Of a stretch of DNA of 64,000 bases, positions 33,660 to 44,967 are shown piece by piece. The stretch comes from Humulus lupulus. Lineage: Eukaryota; Streptophyta; Magnoliopsida; Rosales; Cannabaceae. The DNA lies in NCBI RefSeq assembly GCF_963169125.1, contig NC_084793.1, positions 139,726,297 through 139,790,296 on the forward strand. The letters run 5' to 3'. The notes beneath the pieces are model-generated. The model was given only the letters and a program-made list of their open reading frames with translations, had not been told where the DNA came from and did not search any database. The position numbers and the translations under genes were made by a program. The number at the start of each line of letters is the position of its first letter. The first letter of the stretch is position 1.

Positions 33660-34150
33660 AAATTCATCAAGTTCTATTTTTCTAGAGAGATGGTTCAGCA
33701 GAACTATGAATCATGGGAACCTGTTTTAGAGGTTGTTGCCCACAGTAAAGGAAGTATTCACTGGCATAATAGGTACAGGGGCTTGAGTCGAAGCCTGTGT
33801 CGCAAAAACTAGTGTAAAAGTGTAACTAAGACCCTCTTGACATACTTAGACAATCTTTCTATCCTTATCATGAACTAATATGGTAGTTGAAGGCTATGTA
33901 TTCATTGGTGGTGTGTCCAATAACCTTATAAAAGGCATAGTTGTTGTTCTAGTCCACTTTACCACTGAAGAGTTGATCTTATAAGGTTATCGTCAAATGG
34001 GTTTCCCTTTGTTCTCCCAGTCTATTTTCTCTATGGATACTCTACACACTGCGATGGAGTATCGTTGAGTGTAGTCAGATCCAGTTATGGGATTTTTATC
34101 CCTGTTCTACGAGAAATTCCTCTTCCACTTATCTTTTCTATCATTATACG
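33660..34150 (-). pseudogene. gag: Tat gag remnant with zinc-knuckle-like segment
   Basis: The minus strand at about 33940-33875 reads YKVIGHTTNEYIAFNYHI, similar to YHKDIGHTTAECNHL in the better-preserved gag at about 53460-53500. The cysteines are lost. It is the upstream continuation, on the minus strand, of the fragments at 31193-31310 and 28546-28778. The three together are one old Tat gag-protease copy. Confidence 0.55.
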
Positions 34151-34187
34151 AAGGATTTCCTTTTGTTAGCCTAAAAATAAGAGCCAA

Positions 34188-34502
34188 AGCTTATTTGGCA
34201 ATACACAAAAGATGGAGGGTATAGTGTTTGTAGTGGGTACAAAACTGCACTTAATGAGGGAGTTTTCGTAGAGACATCTAATATGAAAAGCACTGAGAGT
34301 TGGTAGAAATACCTTTGAAATTTGAGAGTCCTTCCAAAATTAACATTTTTTTACGAAAAGTGAGCCATTTGTGGCTCCTTGCTAACTGTGTTTTATTTTA
34401 TAGGAGCATTAAGATTGAGAAAAACTATTGTAGATGTAGAAAGCATAGAGAGGAGGAGAACCACAAGACATGCCCATGTTCTTATCTACTCTGTGTGAGA
34501 AC
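34188..34502 (+). pseudogene. LINE-type reverse transcriptase zinc-finger (zf-RVT) remnant
   Basis: The plus strand reads LIWQYTKDGGYSVCSGYKTA, then stops and a frame change, then FYRSIKIEKNYCRCRKHREE followed by NHKTCPCSYLL. This is the layout of the zinc-binding domain downstream of reverse transcriptase in plant non-LTR elements. It ends abruptly at the TGTTAGGG start of copia-2, so copia-2 inserted here. The continuation on the far side of copia-2 was not recognised. Confidence 0.62.
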
Positions 34503-34812
34503 TGTTAGGGTTGGTGCCCTAAAAGCATATGAGAAGATACTTTTATTGATTAAAATAAAAGTACAATTTTATTATATTTGATTATCGAAATTATTGTTTA
34601 AATAATTTATACATAAATATCATAAAAAATTTCATATTCATTTATAAGAATACGATCTTGTATGTGTAGGAGAGAATTAAGACCATATATAATGAATACA
34701 ATAGTCGGCAACATATTAAAGTAAGGAATCTTTAATCAACGGTTGGTAGTACGATTTACTAAGCATATAGTTTGATGCAAGTGATCTAGATTTAGATTAC
34801 TGATGTGGATAG
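34503..34812 (+). repeat. Copia-2 5' LTR, first part
   Basis: It starts TGTTAGGGTTGGTGCCC and ends in GATAG, the target of copia-1. The reading resumes at 46875 with ACATATTGGTAAAGG. Together the two parts match the order of the copia-1 LTR (TTGATGTGGTAAGACATC there). Confidence 0.85.
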
Positions 34813-36726
34813 TGTTAGGAGTATGTCCTAAAAGCATGTAAAAGACATTTTTTATGTCGATGAATAAATAAATACAATGGTTTATTATTGTTATATTTAG
34901 ATTATTAAATTATTTTTTGAATAATTTTATAAATATAAAAAAAAATTCCATATTCATTATTGAGGATGTGATCTTATATTAGTACGAGAGAATTGAGATC
35001 ACATGACTGAATAGAAATAGTCAACAACAACAAATTGAAGTTATGGAATTCTTTAATTGGGGTTGTAAGTACAGTTTGCTGAGTATCATGTTGATACAAA
35101 TAATCTAGATTCGAATTATTGATGTGGTAAGACATCTCGGTAAAGGTGCTTTATATAATATGATTATATATGACATGGACCGATATGAATAAAAGTCTTT
35201 ATCCAAAAACTATTTAATAATAAAGACTTGTAATTCATATCATAACTGATGATCATTTATAGATCAACCTAAATCCTAAGTGTTCATGAACTCCTGTTCA
35301 TGAACTCCTGTTCATGTTTATTAAATCTTTTGATTCATTCATTAAGGTCTCTTCATAGAATGAGGCTAATGGCTTTTGTTTTGGAGATTTGATATCATGG
35401 ATGGCTGGGAACATGTATCAACAATACGGAATCTAATCTTTCCTAACGGATCGTATATTTGTTCCCTTAAGGGTTAATTCTGGAACTGAATGATTTCGAG
35501 CTCAAATCTATAATTAGATTATAGATTAATTATTCACTACTGAATTAATGGCATTTAAGGAATAAGAAGTAAATTAGAAAGGTAAAATGGTAATTCTTCC
35601 ATTCTAATTTATGAACTAATTAATTAGAGGGTTGAACTATTGTAAGATGGTTACATCAATGGACAACTTAAAATAAGATTTCTGTAAAAGTATATCTATA
35701 ACATAAAGAGTTCAATTCTAAATTTACAGTGGAGAAATATCATAATTAATAAATTAACTATTATGATTAAAGAGTTTAATTATCTAGTTTCAATTTATTG
35801 GAGATTAATGTTATAGGTCCATGGTCCCTGAAATGGCTCAAAGAAACACTGACAAAGATAAATGCAAAAATGGGTAAAATGACTTATTTGATAAGTAAAA
35901 TATTTTTCTATGCAGTAAACACAATTATTGTATAATTATGTGTAATTAATTAATTATTTGATTTAACAAAAATATAATTAATTTAGAATTAATTTATTTT
36001 TGGGATTTTTGGTATTTAAATAATAATAAAAAATTGGGAAAAATCACATGCCTTCTTTGGCATGTGGTTCACGTGTAGCACAGTGATGGTGCACTGTGCT
36101 ACACGCATAAGAAGCTCATGGCAGTTTCTTAGTTCCACAATTTTAGTTATTTAAATATTAAATAAATAATGATATATTGTAATATGATTAAAATATTATT
36201 ATTGAAACAAAATCTGATAACTGATTAGTTATTTTCAAATTGTTTAAAATAACTAATATTTTATTTTTAATCTATTGGATATATTAAATATAGGATATTC
36301 GCTTTTTTAGAGTGAAACTTTTCAATGATAGAATATATATCGTGAAATCTCCCTGAGAGAAATAGAACAGTGATACAAGCATAGGTCACTGTTCTTCACA
36401 AACTTAGGTCCAAACTTTATCAGATCTTATGTGTTGAGAACATCTGATAAATAGATTTCGCCTATTATTTTATATAGCGAGCCCACACTCGTTCTTTATG
36501 TGCTGAGAACATTTTGGAAGATCTTGGTGTGAGATCTCAAGGATTTTTGACGTACAAAAAGATAGTAGCAAGGAAGGACTTGAGGTAATTTTCTATTCGT
36601 CTCTTTGATTCAATATATATATATGTATGTGAAGAAGTAGATCTAGAAATCTTGTAGGGTTAAATTAACAATTTTGATTTTTGTTCCATTGTGTATAATA
36701 TCTGATTTGATCTATAAAAACCAACA
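34813..36726 (+). repeat. Copia-1 5' LTR (1914 bp)
   Basis: TGTTAGGAGTATGTCC to AAAACCAACA. Unlike the 3' LTR it carries a duplicated 16-base GTTCATGAACTCCT-type unit near 35285-35315. Two perfect hairpins lie at 36045-36066 and 36072-36105. Confidence 0.93.
36045..36105 (+). promoter_or_regulatory. Two consecutive perfect hairpins in the copia-1 LTR
   Basis: CACATGCC/GGCATGTG (8-bp arms, 6-base loop) is followed after 5 bases by CGTGTAGCACAGTG/CACTGTGCTACACG (14-bp arms, 6-base loop). Both stems are unchanged in the 3' LTR (46185-46206 and 46212-46245), although a loop base differs. A role in RNA structure, for example packaging or polyadenylation, is inference. Confidence 0.6.
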
Positions 36727-36728
36727 AA

Positions 36729-36740
36729 TGGTATCAGAGC
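36729..36740 (+). promoter_or_regulatory. Primer binding site of copia-1
   Basis: TGGTATCAGAGC two bases after the LTR end matches the 3' end of initiator Met tRNA, the usual primer for plant copia elements. Confidence 0.88.
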
Positions 36741-38555
36741 CACCTTCACATATATATATTGAATTTGTGTGGGTTTAATTTTATGCATTTATTTATTTTG
36801 ATGAATGAATGGATGGCTTAATATGATTGAATGGATGGGAATGTTGAATCGTTAATTATATGGTGTTTTTGGGTTAGGATTTGTTTATGATTAGATCATT
36901 GTGTAAGCCATTAAGGGGCAAATGATTTATGTAATTTTATTCGGTTTTTGACACCATAAAATTGTAATTCCGATCACACAAAGTCAAAACGGAGCCCGGG
37001 ATTCAGAATTCAGCCACCATTCCTCTGAGGCCATCCTCCGAGCCGCTGTCGGGGACGTCGTACGGACGGGTCCATATGGATTCGTACGGTTTCGTACAAA
37101 TGGGCCCTGGCAGCACCATTTGGTGCCACGTGTCCCTGTCTTACTGGTCCAGAATTTTTTTTATTTTTTTTTAAATTAATCTATTTTTTTTATTTTAAAA
37201 TGTTAAATATCCTATTTGTTAGAAATTTTATATTTAAATAATGTGATAATTTTGTTATCCTAACAAACTTTTTGAATATCTTATTTAAATATTTTTTTTA
37301 AATAACAGACTTTAATTAAATTTAATGTCTGTTTAATTAAAAGGAAAATAAAATAATGATTATTCAAAAGTTTTGTTTTAATTAATCAAAATAATTAGAA
37401 AATTGTTTTCTTATTATTGATCTGGACCAACGACACATATCCTACCGAAAGTAAAGTAAAGAAGCCCGATGGAGATCAAGGCGGTTTTATTTTATTTTAA
37501 TTTTATAAAGAGGTTGTAAAATTATAAATACCCAAAAGCACCCGGTTCAACATTTATTGTTTATTTATTCATTTAAATAATTATTTTCATGTGATTGATA
37601 ATATATTCATGCATTTTGTGCCATACAGAAAAACTCACACAGTCGTTATCATGCATCTCATTGGTAGAAACATGATTATTAGGATTGTCCTATATGTTTA
37701 TATGATTTGTTTTGTGAAACCAATTGCATATAAATTACTTATTTTTATTCTTTGAAAACTTGATAAAATACCGCACCATTTTTTAAGTCTTTATGACTTA
37801 ATTTCTTTAAACCAACTTTATTTTAAAAATTATTTTTTAGTAAAGTTTAGATGAACATAATTGGTAATTTAAAATTGGATATGGACCTAGAAACTTGCTT
37901 TCTTTCAAATTTATATTATGTTCATAAAGTTTAAAGATTCTATAATTAATTTGGAATTAATTAGGTTAAAAACACTTGTTTTAAAATAGTGAGTGGGAGA
38001 GGGTTGATAAACTCAACATAACCCATGGTCTCCATTATTAATATAACACCGTGAGATATGAATAGCGCCTCGCTACGACTTTGTTTTCATCCCCCTAAGG
38101 AAGGTGTCTAGACATATCAATAACAGGGTTCTATTTCTTACATAGATAGGAACTAATAATGTATTTTAGGTTTGACCGACCCTAAGGCGGCATGTCCTAA
38201 GTTAAGTCATGAACTCCGAAATAATGGGTTACACTCACAAAGTTATGATTAAGCTTTTGCACTGGATAATCATAACTTGACCAAACTAAGTGGTACTTTA
38301 ATGTTTAAAAAAGAAAATAATGAGTTATTTTAAGTTTTAAACAATAAAGATAAGAATGTCTTATAAATTCTCTAAGATTAATTTGACTGCCCTAAGGCGG
38401 CACTTTAATTGTTAGAAAGTTTTATCGTGAAAATTAAACTTTATTTTATGTGTGTTAATTGTGCTTATGCATCACGTTTAATTTCCGAAACTTTGATATT
38501 TATTTTTCTAAATATAATAATAATATTTGTATTTTTTTATTTATTTATTCAGAAT
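36741..38555 (+). other. Long untranslated leader of copia-1
   Basis: About 1.8 kb without a domain precedes the gag start. It contains two copies of a CCCTAAGGCGGCA-type motif (38174-38192 and 38385-38403) that recur in the copia-2 leader. A packaging or translation role is possible but not shown. Confidence 0.6.
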
Positions 38556-40814
38556 ATGTCTATCTCTGGTAATCCAATCAGTGCTTTAATCGCACAAGAA
38601 AAATTAACTAGTGATAACTTCATAAAATGGAAATCGAATATGAATCTGTTGTTGGTTAGCGAAAACCACAAGTTTGTCCTAAATGAGGAATGTCCTGAAG
38701 AACCTAGCGCCAATGCCTCGAAACATGTTTGAGACAAATTTGATGCATGGATTCAATCTAATAACAAAGCTAAGTGCTATATGCTTGTAAGCATGAGTGA
38801 TATCTTACGAACAAAGCATGAATCCATGGAAACTGCTTTTGAGATACTAGAATCTCTTAAGGAAATGTTTGGGCGCCCATCTGATCAAAGTCGTCATGAG
38901 GCTACTAGAACCTACATGAATGCTAAGATGAAGAAAGGTCAATCTGTGCGTGAGCATATTTTGAACATGATCAGTGTACTCCATGAAGCTAAGACGCACG
39001 GAGCAGTCAATGAAGTTGAGACGCACGGAGCAGTCATGGATGAAAAGACACAAGTAAGCATTATACTTGAGTCTTTAACTCCTGCTTTTTCAACATTCAC
39101 AACAAATTATGTCATGAATAAATTAGAATTTAACATGATACAATTGTTAAATGAATTACAAACTTCTGAGTCTTTGAACAAGACAATCTCAAGTCAGGCT
39201 GAAGCAAAACCTTCTTCTTCTAAGAAGAAAAGAAAAGGCAATAACAATGACTGCAAACCTAAAAAGGACAATCCGAAAAAGGCAAAGAAGTCATCCAAGG
39301 CACCTGAGAACAAAAAGAACAATGACCCCAAACAAAAGGCACCCAAAGAAAAGTGTTTCCATTGTAATTTCGATGGTCATTGGAAGAGATCATATCCAAA
39401 GTATCTCGCCGAGATGAAAGAGAAAAAGAAAGGTAAATTAGATTTACTTGTACTCGAAGCTAGTATGGTGGAACATGATAAATTATCATGGAGAATTGAT
39501 TCTGGTTCCACTAACCATGTTTGTTCTTGTTTGTAGATGCTTGAGTCCGCAAAGCAGTTGGAGCAAGGAGAGATGACTATGAGAGTGGGAAGTGGAGCAC
39601 TTGTTTCAGCTAAAGCATGTGGAACAGTCCGTTTAAATTTCAAGAATAATTTTCTAGTTTTGAAAAATGTTTTCTTTATTATTGAAATTACTAGAAACAT
39701 TATTTCTTTATCTTTGTTACATGAACAAAATTTTGGCATTTCTTTTAATAATAATATGATTTTTATTTAAAGGAATGGGAACAATATTTGTCATGCAAAA
39801 CAAAAGGATGGACTGTACATGCTTAATCCAATTGAAAAATCGCTCAATAATTCTAAATTATTCAAAGTAGCTAAACCACAAAGTAACAAAAGACAAAAGG
39901 TTTCTAAAGAAAATGACACGTATCTTTGGCACTTAAGATTAGGTCATATTAGTCTAGATAGGATAAAGTGGTTATCTAAAGATGGACCCTTGAGGGAACT
40001 AACAGTTGGAACCCTATCAGTTTGTGAATCCTGTTTAGAAGGAAAATTGACAAAACAACCTTTCACTTCAAAAGGAAATAGAGCCAAAGAACCATTAGAG
40101 CTTATACATAGTGATGTATGTGGTCCAATTAACATTCAAGCTCGAGGTGGTTATGAATATTTTGTCACATTTACTGATGACTATTCTAGATACGGTCATG
40201 TTTACCTAATGCTTAAGAAGTCAAAAACTTTTGATAGGTTTAAAGACTTCAAAGCCTTAGCTGAGAAGCAATTAGGTAAATCTTTAAAGACACTCCAATC
40301 TGACCGTGGTGGTGAATATTTGGATTCTAAATTTAAAGATTTCTTGCTGGAGTATGGCATTCTATCTCAACTCACAGCACCTGGAAAAACACAACAAAAT
40401 GGAGTTTCAGAGAGAAGAAACCAGACCCTGTTGGACATGGTCAGGTCTATGTTAAGCTACTCTTCACTTCCCTTATCATTTTGGGGATATGCACTTCAAA
40501 CAGCTAATTTCATTTTGAATGTAGTTCCCTCCAAAGCTGTCACAAAGACACCACTAGAATTATGGAATGGAAATAAACCTATTTTACGACATTTCCGTAT
40601 TTGGGGTTGTGCTGCTCATGTGCTAAGACTTAAATCTTAAAAACTGGATTCAAGGTCTGAAGTGTGTATATTTGTGGGCTATGCTCCAGAAACAAGAGGC
40701 AGATATTTCTATAGTCCAAGTGATCAAAAGGTATTTGTTTTGACGAATGTAACCTTTTTAGAACACGACGATATGAATGATTTTAAACCTCGGAGCAAAG
40801 TAGTTTTACAGTAA
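38556..40814 (+). pseudogene. gag-pol: Copia-1 gag, protease and integrase
   Basis: The ATG at 38556 opens MSISGNPISALIAQEKLTSD. The same frame runs to 40814, broken only by TGA at 38730-38732, TAG at 39534-39536, TAA at 39768-39770, TAA at 40638-40640 and TAA at 40812-40814. The gag core is at 38780-39170. A lysine-rich linker leads to a zinc knuckle CFHCNFDGHWKRSY (39354-39395) whose last Cys is Tyr. The protease motif is RIDSGSTNHVC. The integrase zinc module is LWHLRLGHISLDR ... CESCLEGK; the core shows HSDVCGP, SDRGGEYLDS and NGVSERRNQ. A Tekay solo LTR interrupts the frame at 40831. Confidence 0.92.
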
Positions 40815-40830
40815 CTAATGACAGATAAAA

Positions 40831-43210
40831 TGTAACGCCCTGGATAGCCAGGACCGCTACACTGTGTGTTTATAAAGTGCTAGACTTGCTAATCAAGTCA
40901 TTTTATTAAAAGCATGTTATCGAAACTATAGAGGAACTAGGGTTAAAATGTTTTGGTCTCAAAAGTCGCATTTTCATTAAGTAACACTATCTGTTTACAC
41001 GGGATCCCAGAAATATTAAGTTTAAGGACCATTTACAAAAGTCATAAGGTTTGGATACAATAACAAGCCATATTAAGGCAAAACAGACAGTTAGGTAATC
41101 CCTGTCCTGATCCACTCCTCGACCATGGCGATCGAACAGCTGGCTATGTACGTTCAACCCCACATCCCTCCAACTCAGGATTGGTCCAGCTTGCCCTTGC
41201 CTTTACCTGCACCACGTAGCACCCGTGAGCCAAGGCCCAGCAAGAAAACACAACAACAGAGCATAAGCAATCAACAGACAAATCAATATCTCATATTGCA
41301 TCACATAATCTCAACCATATAACCATTCAGTATAATCAAGTATTCCACATACTAAACATATCAGCTCATATCATTTACAGTTTACAAACAATAACTAGGG
41401 CTAGCGCTCTCAGGCCTCTCCATCCGTTATCAATATTAAGCTGTCCTCGGCTACTAATGGCCAAGCCGCGCCCTGTGCGCAAATATAGTGTACGGCACCC
41501 TTAGGCTGCTTTTACATGTCCCATGGCATAATACCATCATTTACACGATACAAATATCGGGAGCACTTAGTCCCATCACAAACATATAACCGGGTGCAGT
41601 TTTCTTACCTTTCAATTCACTAGCTTTGATCCCTCGACTCCTTGAGCACGATCCCCCTCAAGCCTTAGGGCTCACCTAAACACAATCATAGGCCAAAGTC
41701 ATCATCAATCCTCAAGTCCAAAACCTAGCCTCGGGACTAATCCCGTGCCCCCGGGAAGTCCTAGTTCCACCAAACAAGGTGGTGGAACCAAACCCCAAAC
41801 CCTTGGTCAACAACCCTTGCAAATAACCCTAAAATCCTCTTCAGAAGGCAGAGTAGCGCTATAGCGCTCATGGGAGGGTGCTACAGTGCTACAAACAGAA
41901 GCAAAATCCCCTCAGCAAGCTTAGCCTAGAGCTACAGCGCCCAAAGGCTAGCGCTGTAGCGCTAGTCACAGGCAGGCTAACTCCAGTTTTTCCCTCCTGC
42001 GATTTCCTTGAACCAACCTCAACCAAAACTCCTCCAAATCTTTCCTAAACTCAAAAAGAACCTTATGACCATACTCCACTCATCCCAAGCACCCCAAATA
42101 CCTAGAACTCAAGCACATGCATCCCCAAACTCAAAATTCACCATAGCCACTTCTAGACAATGAAACTCAGCAGAAACCAGTTGAACATCAAAGTTAGAGC
42201 TTAGAATTTATACCTTTGATGGGATTTCGACCACAAGTTGCCTCTAGACTTCCTTGGCTTGCTCCTCCTCAGCCTTAGGCCTGAATTCCCTAAAGTTTCC
42301 ATCCAATTCAACTTAAACACCATAGCTCAAAAACCAGAAACAGAAACTGAAGAACTCTAAAGTCTTACCTCAAGTGTTAGTGACCTCTTGCTAAACCTCT
42401 GCCAATTCCTCAACCCTAGCTTAGGATCCTTGATGTTCAGTCTATCCCAGCTCTCCTCTGAGCTTTGCTCCAGAAATCCTCAAGAAATTGATGAAGGAAG
42501 CTTAGACCGACCCTAGAAAACTCTCTCTGTTTTTCTCCCTTTCTTTTTCCTTCCTTTTTCTTCTTTTCTCTCTTTCAGACTTCTACACTTCTCTACACTT
42601 CCCACTAACATAAAGTCTCAGTAATTCCATCCTTAGAAAGCCAAATGACCCTAATGCCCTCCCCTTTATTCCTAACCCTTTAATCCACTTAAGGGCATTC
42701 TAGTCATTTTACCCAATTCCCGCTAACTCCTCGAGTGTCTCTAATATTTCTCGCTTAATTCCCGATACCTAATTAATCACCAATAATATTCCTCAATGTC
42801 AAGATAGACTCCAGTACACTCACTAAATTCCCATTTATACCCCTAAGCTCACCCCGAGCCGGGTATAAATCCCCGCCATGACTTTTTCGCTACTTTGCTC
42901 ACTAGGATCGTCTCGAGTCGCAGATCACAGACATATCCACATAATAATGTGGTCTCGACAATTATCACATATATCAATACAGTTATGCCCATAATGGCCA
43001 AAACTACGATTATGCCCTTCTAACCTAATCAGGGCCTATATGCATACTAATACACATAGTCATGCATCTCAGATATTCAAATAGTCATAGAACATGCATT
43101 AAATCATAATCATGCATCTTAATCATTAAAATCACACATAATTCCCATTATGCCCTCCAGGCACACTAATCAAGGCCCTTAAGCCTTATTAGCAAATTTG
43201 TGTCGTTACA
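40831..43210 (-). mobile_element. Tekay solo LTR in minus orientation (2380 bp), TSD TAAAA, inside copia-1 pol
   Basis: It runs from TGTAACGCCCTGG to TGTCGTTACA with TAAAA exact at 40826-40830 and 43211-43215. Removing it and one TAAAA restores the copia-1 frame across the junction. It carries CCACATAATAATGTGG (42937-42952). Its GC-rich island has GTAGCGCTATAGCGCT-like palindromes around 41850-41965. Confidence 0.94.
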
Positions 43211-43215
43211 TAAAA

Positions 43216-44952
43216 TTTTATCTTCATCTTCTTCATCAGTTAATGATAAAACAACCAAAGAAACCACAATTCCTGAAAAGGAAAAACTAGTGCAACGTCG
43301 TAGTAGGAGGATTGTGAGACAACCTATTCGCTACGAACATGAGGCACGCGTTCTTATATCATATATTGAAAAGGACGATCCATTGACTTTTAAAGAAGCA
43401 ATGGAAGACCCTGATGTTGATAAGTGGCAAGCTACCATGAATCAAGAAATGGAATCAATGTATTCCAATTCAGTCTGGGAACTTGTAGATCTGCCTGACA
43501 ATGTCAAAGCCATTGGATGTAAATGGATCTATAAAAAGAAAAGGGGTGCAGATGGAAAGGTAGAGACTTATAAAGCAAGGCTTGTGGCCAAAGGCTACAC
43601 ACAGAGAGAAGGTGTAGATTATGAAGAAACATTTTCTCCTGTGTCCATGCTTAAGCCCATTCGCATACTTTTATCCATACCTGCCATTTATGATTACGAG
43701 ATCTGGCAAATGGACGTCAAGACAACCCTTCTGAATGGCCAACTTGATGAAACCATTTATATGGAACAACCAGAAGGGTTTATTAAGAAGGATCAAGATC
43801 AAAAGGTATGCAAGTTGTTGAAATCCATTTATGGATTGAAACAAGCATCAAGATCTTGGAACTTAACATTTGATTAAACTATTAAAACATATGGTTTCGA
43901 ACAAAATGTTGAAGAAGCATGTGTTTATAAATACATCAAAGGGAAAATTGTGGTTTTCTTAGTTCTTTACGTTGATGATATCCTACTCATTGGGAATGAT
44001 GTAGAGACATTATCAAATGTAAAGAAATGGTTGGCTGACAAATTCCAAATGAAAGATTTGGGAGAAGCGAGCTATGTTCTAGCCATTAAAATTCTAAGAG
44101 ATAGAAAGAACAAGCTTTTGGCACTTTCACAAGAAAATTATATTGATAAAGAGCTTGAAAGATTCTCTATGGAAAATTCCAAAAAGGGTCAATTGCCGAC
44201 CAGACATGGAATTACTCTTTGCAAAGATCAGTGTCCAAAGACACCGCAAGAGCAAGAGGACATGACAAAGTATCCCTATGCATCAGCTGTAGGGAGCCTA
44301 ATGTATGCAATGTTATGTACTAGACTTGACATATGTTATGCAATAGGGATTGTCAGTCATTATCAGTCAAATCTAGGTTTGGAACACTGGATTGCGGTGA
44401 AACATATTCTCAAGTATCTCAGGAGAACGATAACTATATGCTAGTATATTCGGGTAGTGACCTTGAACCTACTGGATATACTGACTTAGATTTTCAATCT
44501 GACAAAGATAGTAGAAAGTCTACTTCTGGGTCAGTATTCACTCTTGGTGGTGGAGCAATTGTCTGGAGAAGCATTAAGCAATCCAGTATAGCTAATTCAA
44601 CCATGGAAGCTGAATACACAGCAGCTTGGGAAGTAGCTAAATAAGCAGTTTGGCTGAAAAAGTTCTACACAGATCTGAAAGTGGTTCCAAAAGTGGAGAA
44701 ACACTTGTTCTTTACTGTGACAGCAGTGGAGCAGTGGCTAATTCTAAAGAACTAATAAGCCACAAGAGGGGAAAGCATATAGAGCGCAAATAACACTTAG
44801 TCAGAGAAATTATACATAGAGGAGATGTGTCCATTCTGAAAATCACATCAGAACACAACCTGGCAGACTCGTTTACGAAGACGCTTCCTGCAAAGCAATT
44901 CGAGGGTCATGTACGTAATATGGGATTAAGAGAAATGCCTCACTTGCTTTAA
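43216..44952 (+). pseudogene. gag-pol: Copia-1 reverse transcriptase and RNase H
   Basis: This continues the frame after the solo LTR. RT shows WKWIYKKKRGADGKVETYKA-like sequence, the first catalytic Asp in WQMDVKTTLL, and YVDDILLIGND near 43970. A stop lies at 43875-43877. RNase H begins near 44440 after a frameshift (SGSDLEPTGYTDLDFQSD, then MEAEYTAA), with TAA at 44642-44644 and a further frame change near 44715. The gene ends HLL-stop at 44950-44952, just before the polypurine tract. Confidence 0.9.
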
Positions 44953-44956
44953 GTAC

Positions 44957-44967
44957 AAGTGGAAGAT
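44957..44967 (+). promoter_or_regulatory. Polypurine tract of copia-1
   Basis: AAGTGGAAGAT abuts the TGTTAGG start of the 3' LTR. Confidence 0.85.
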
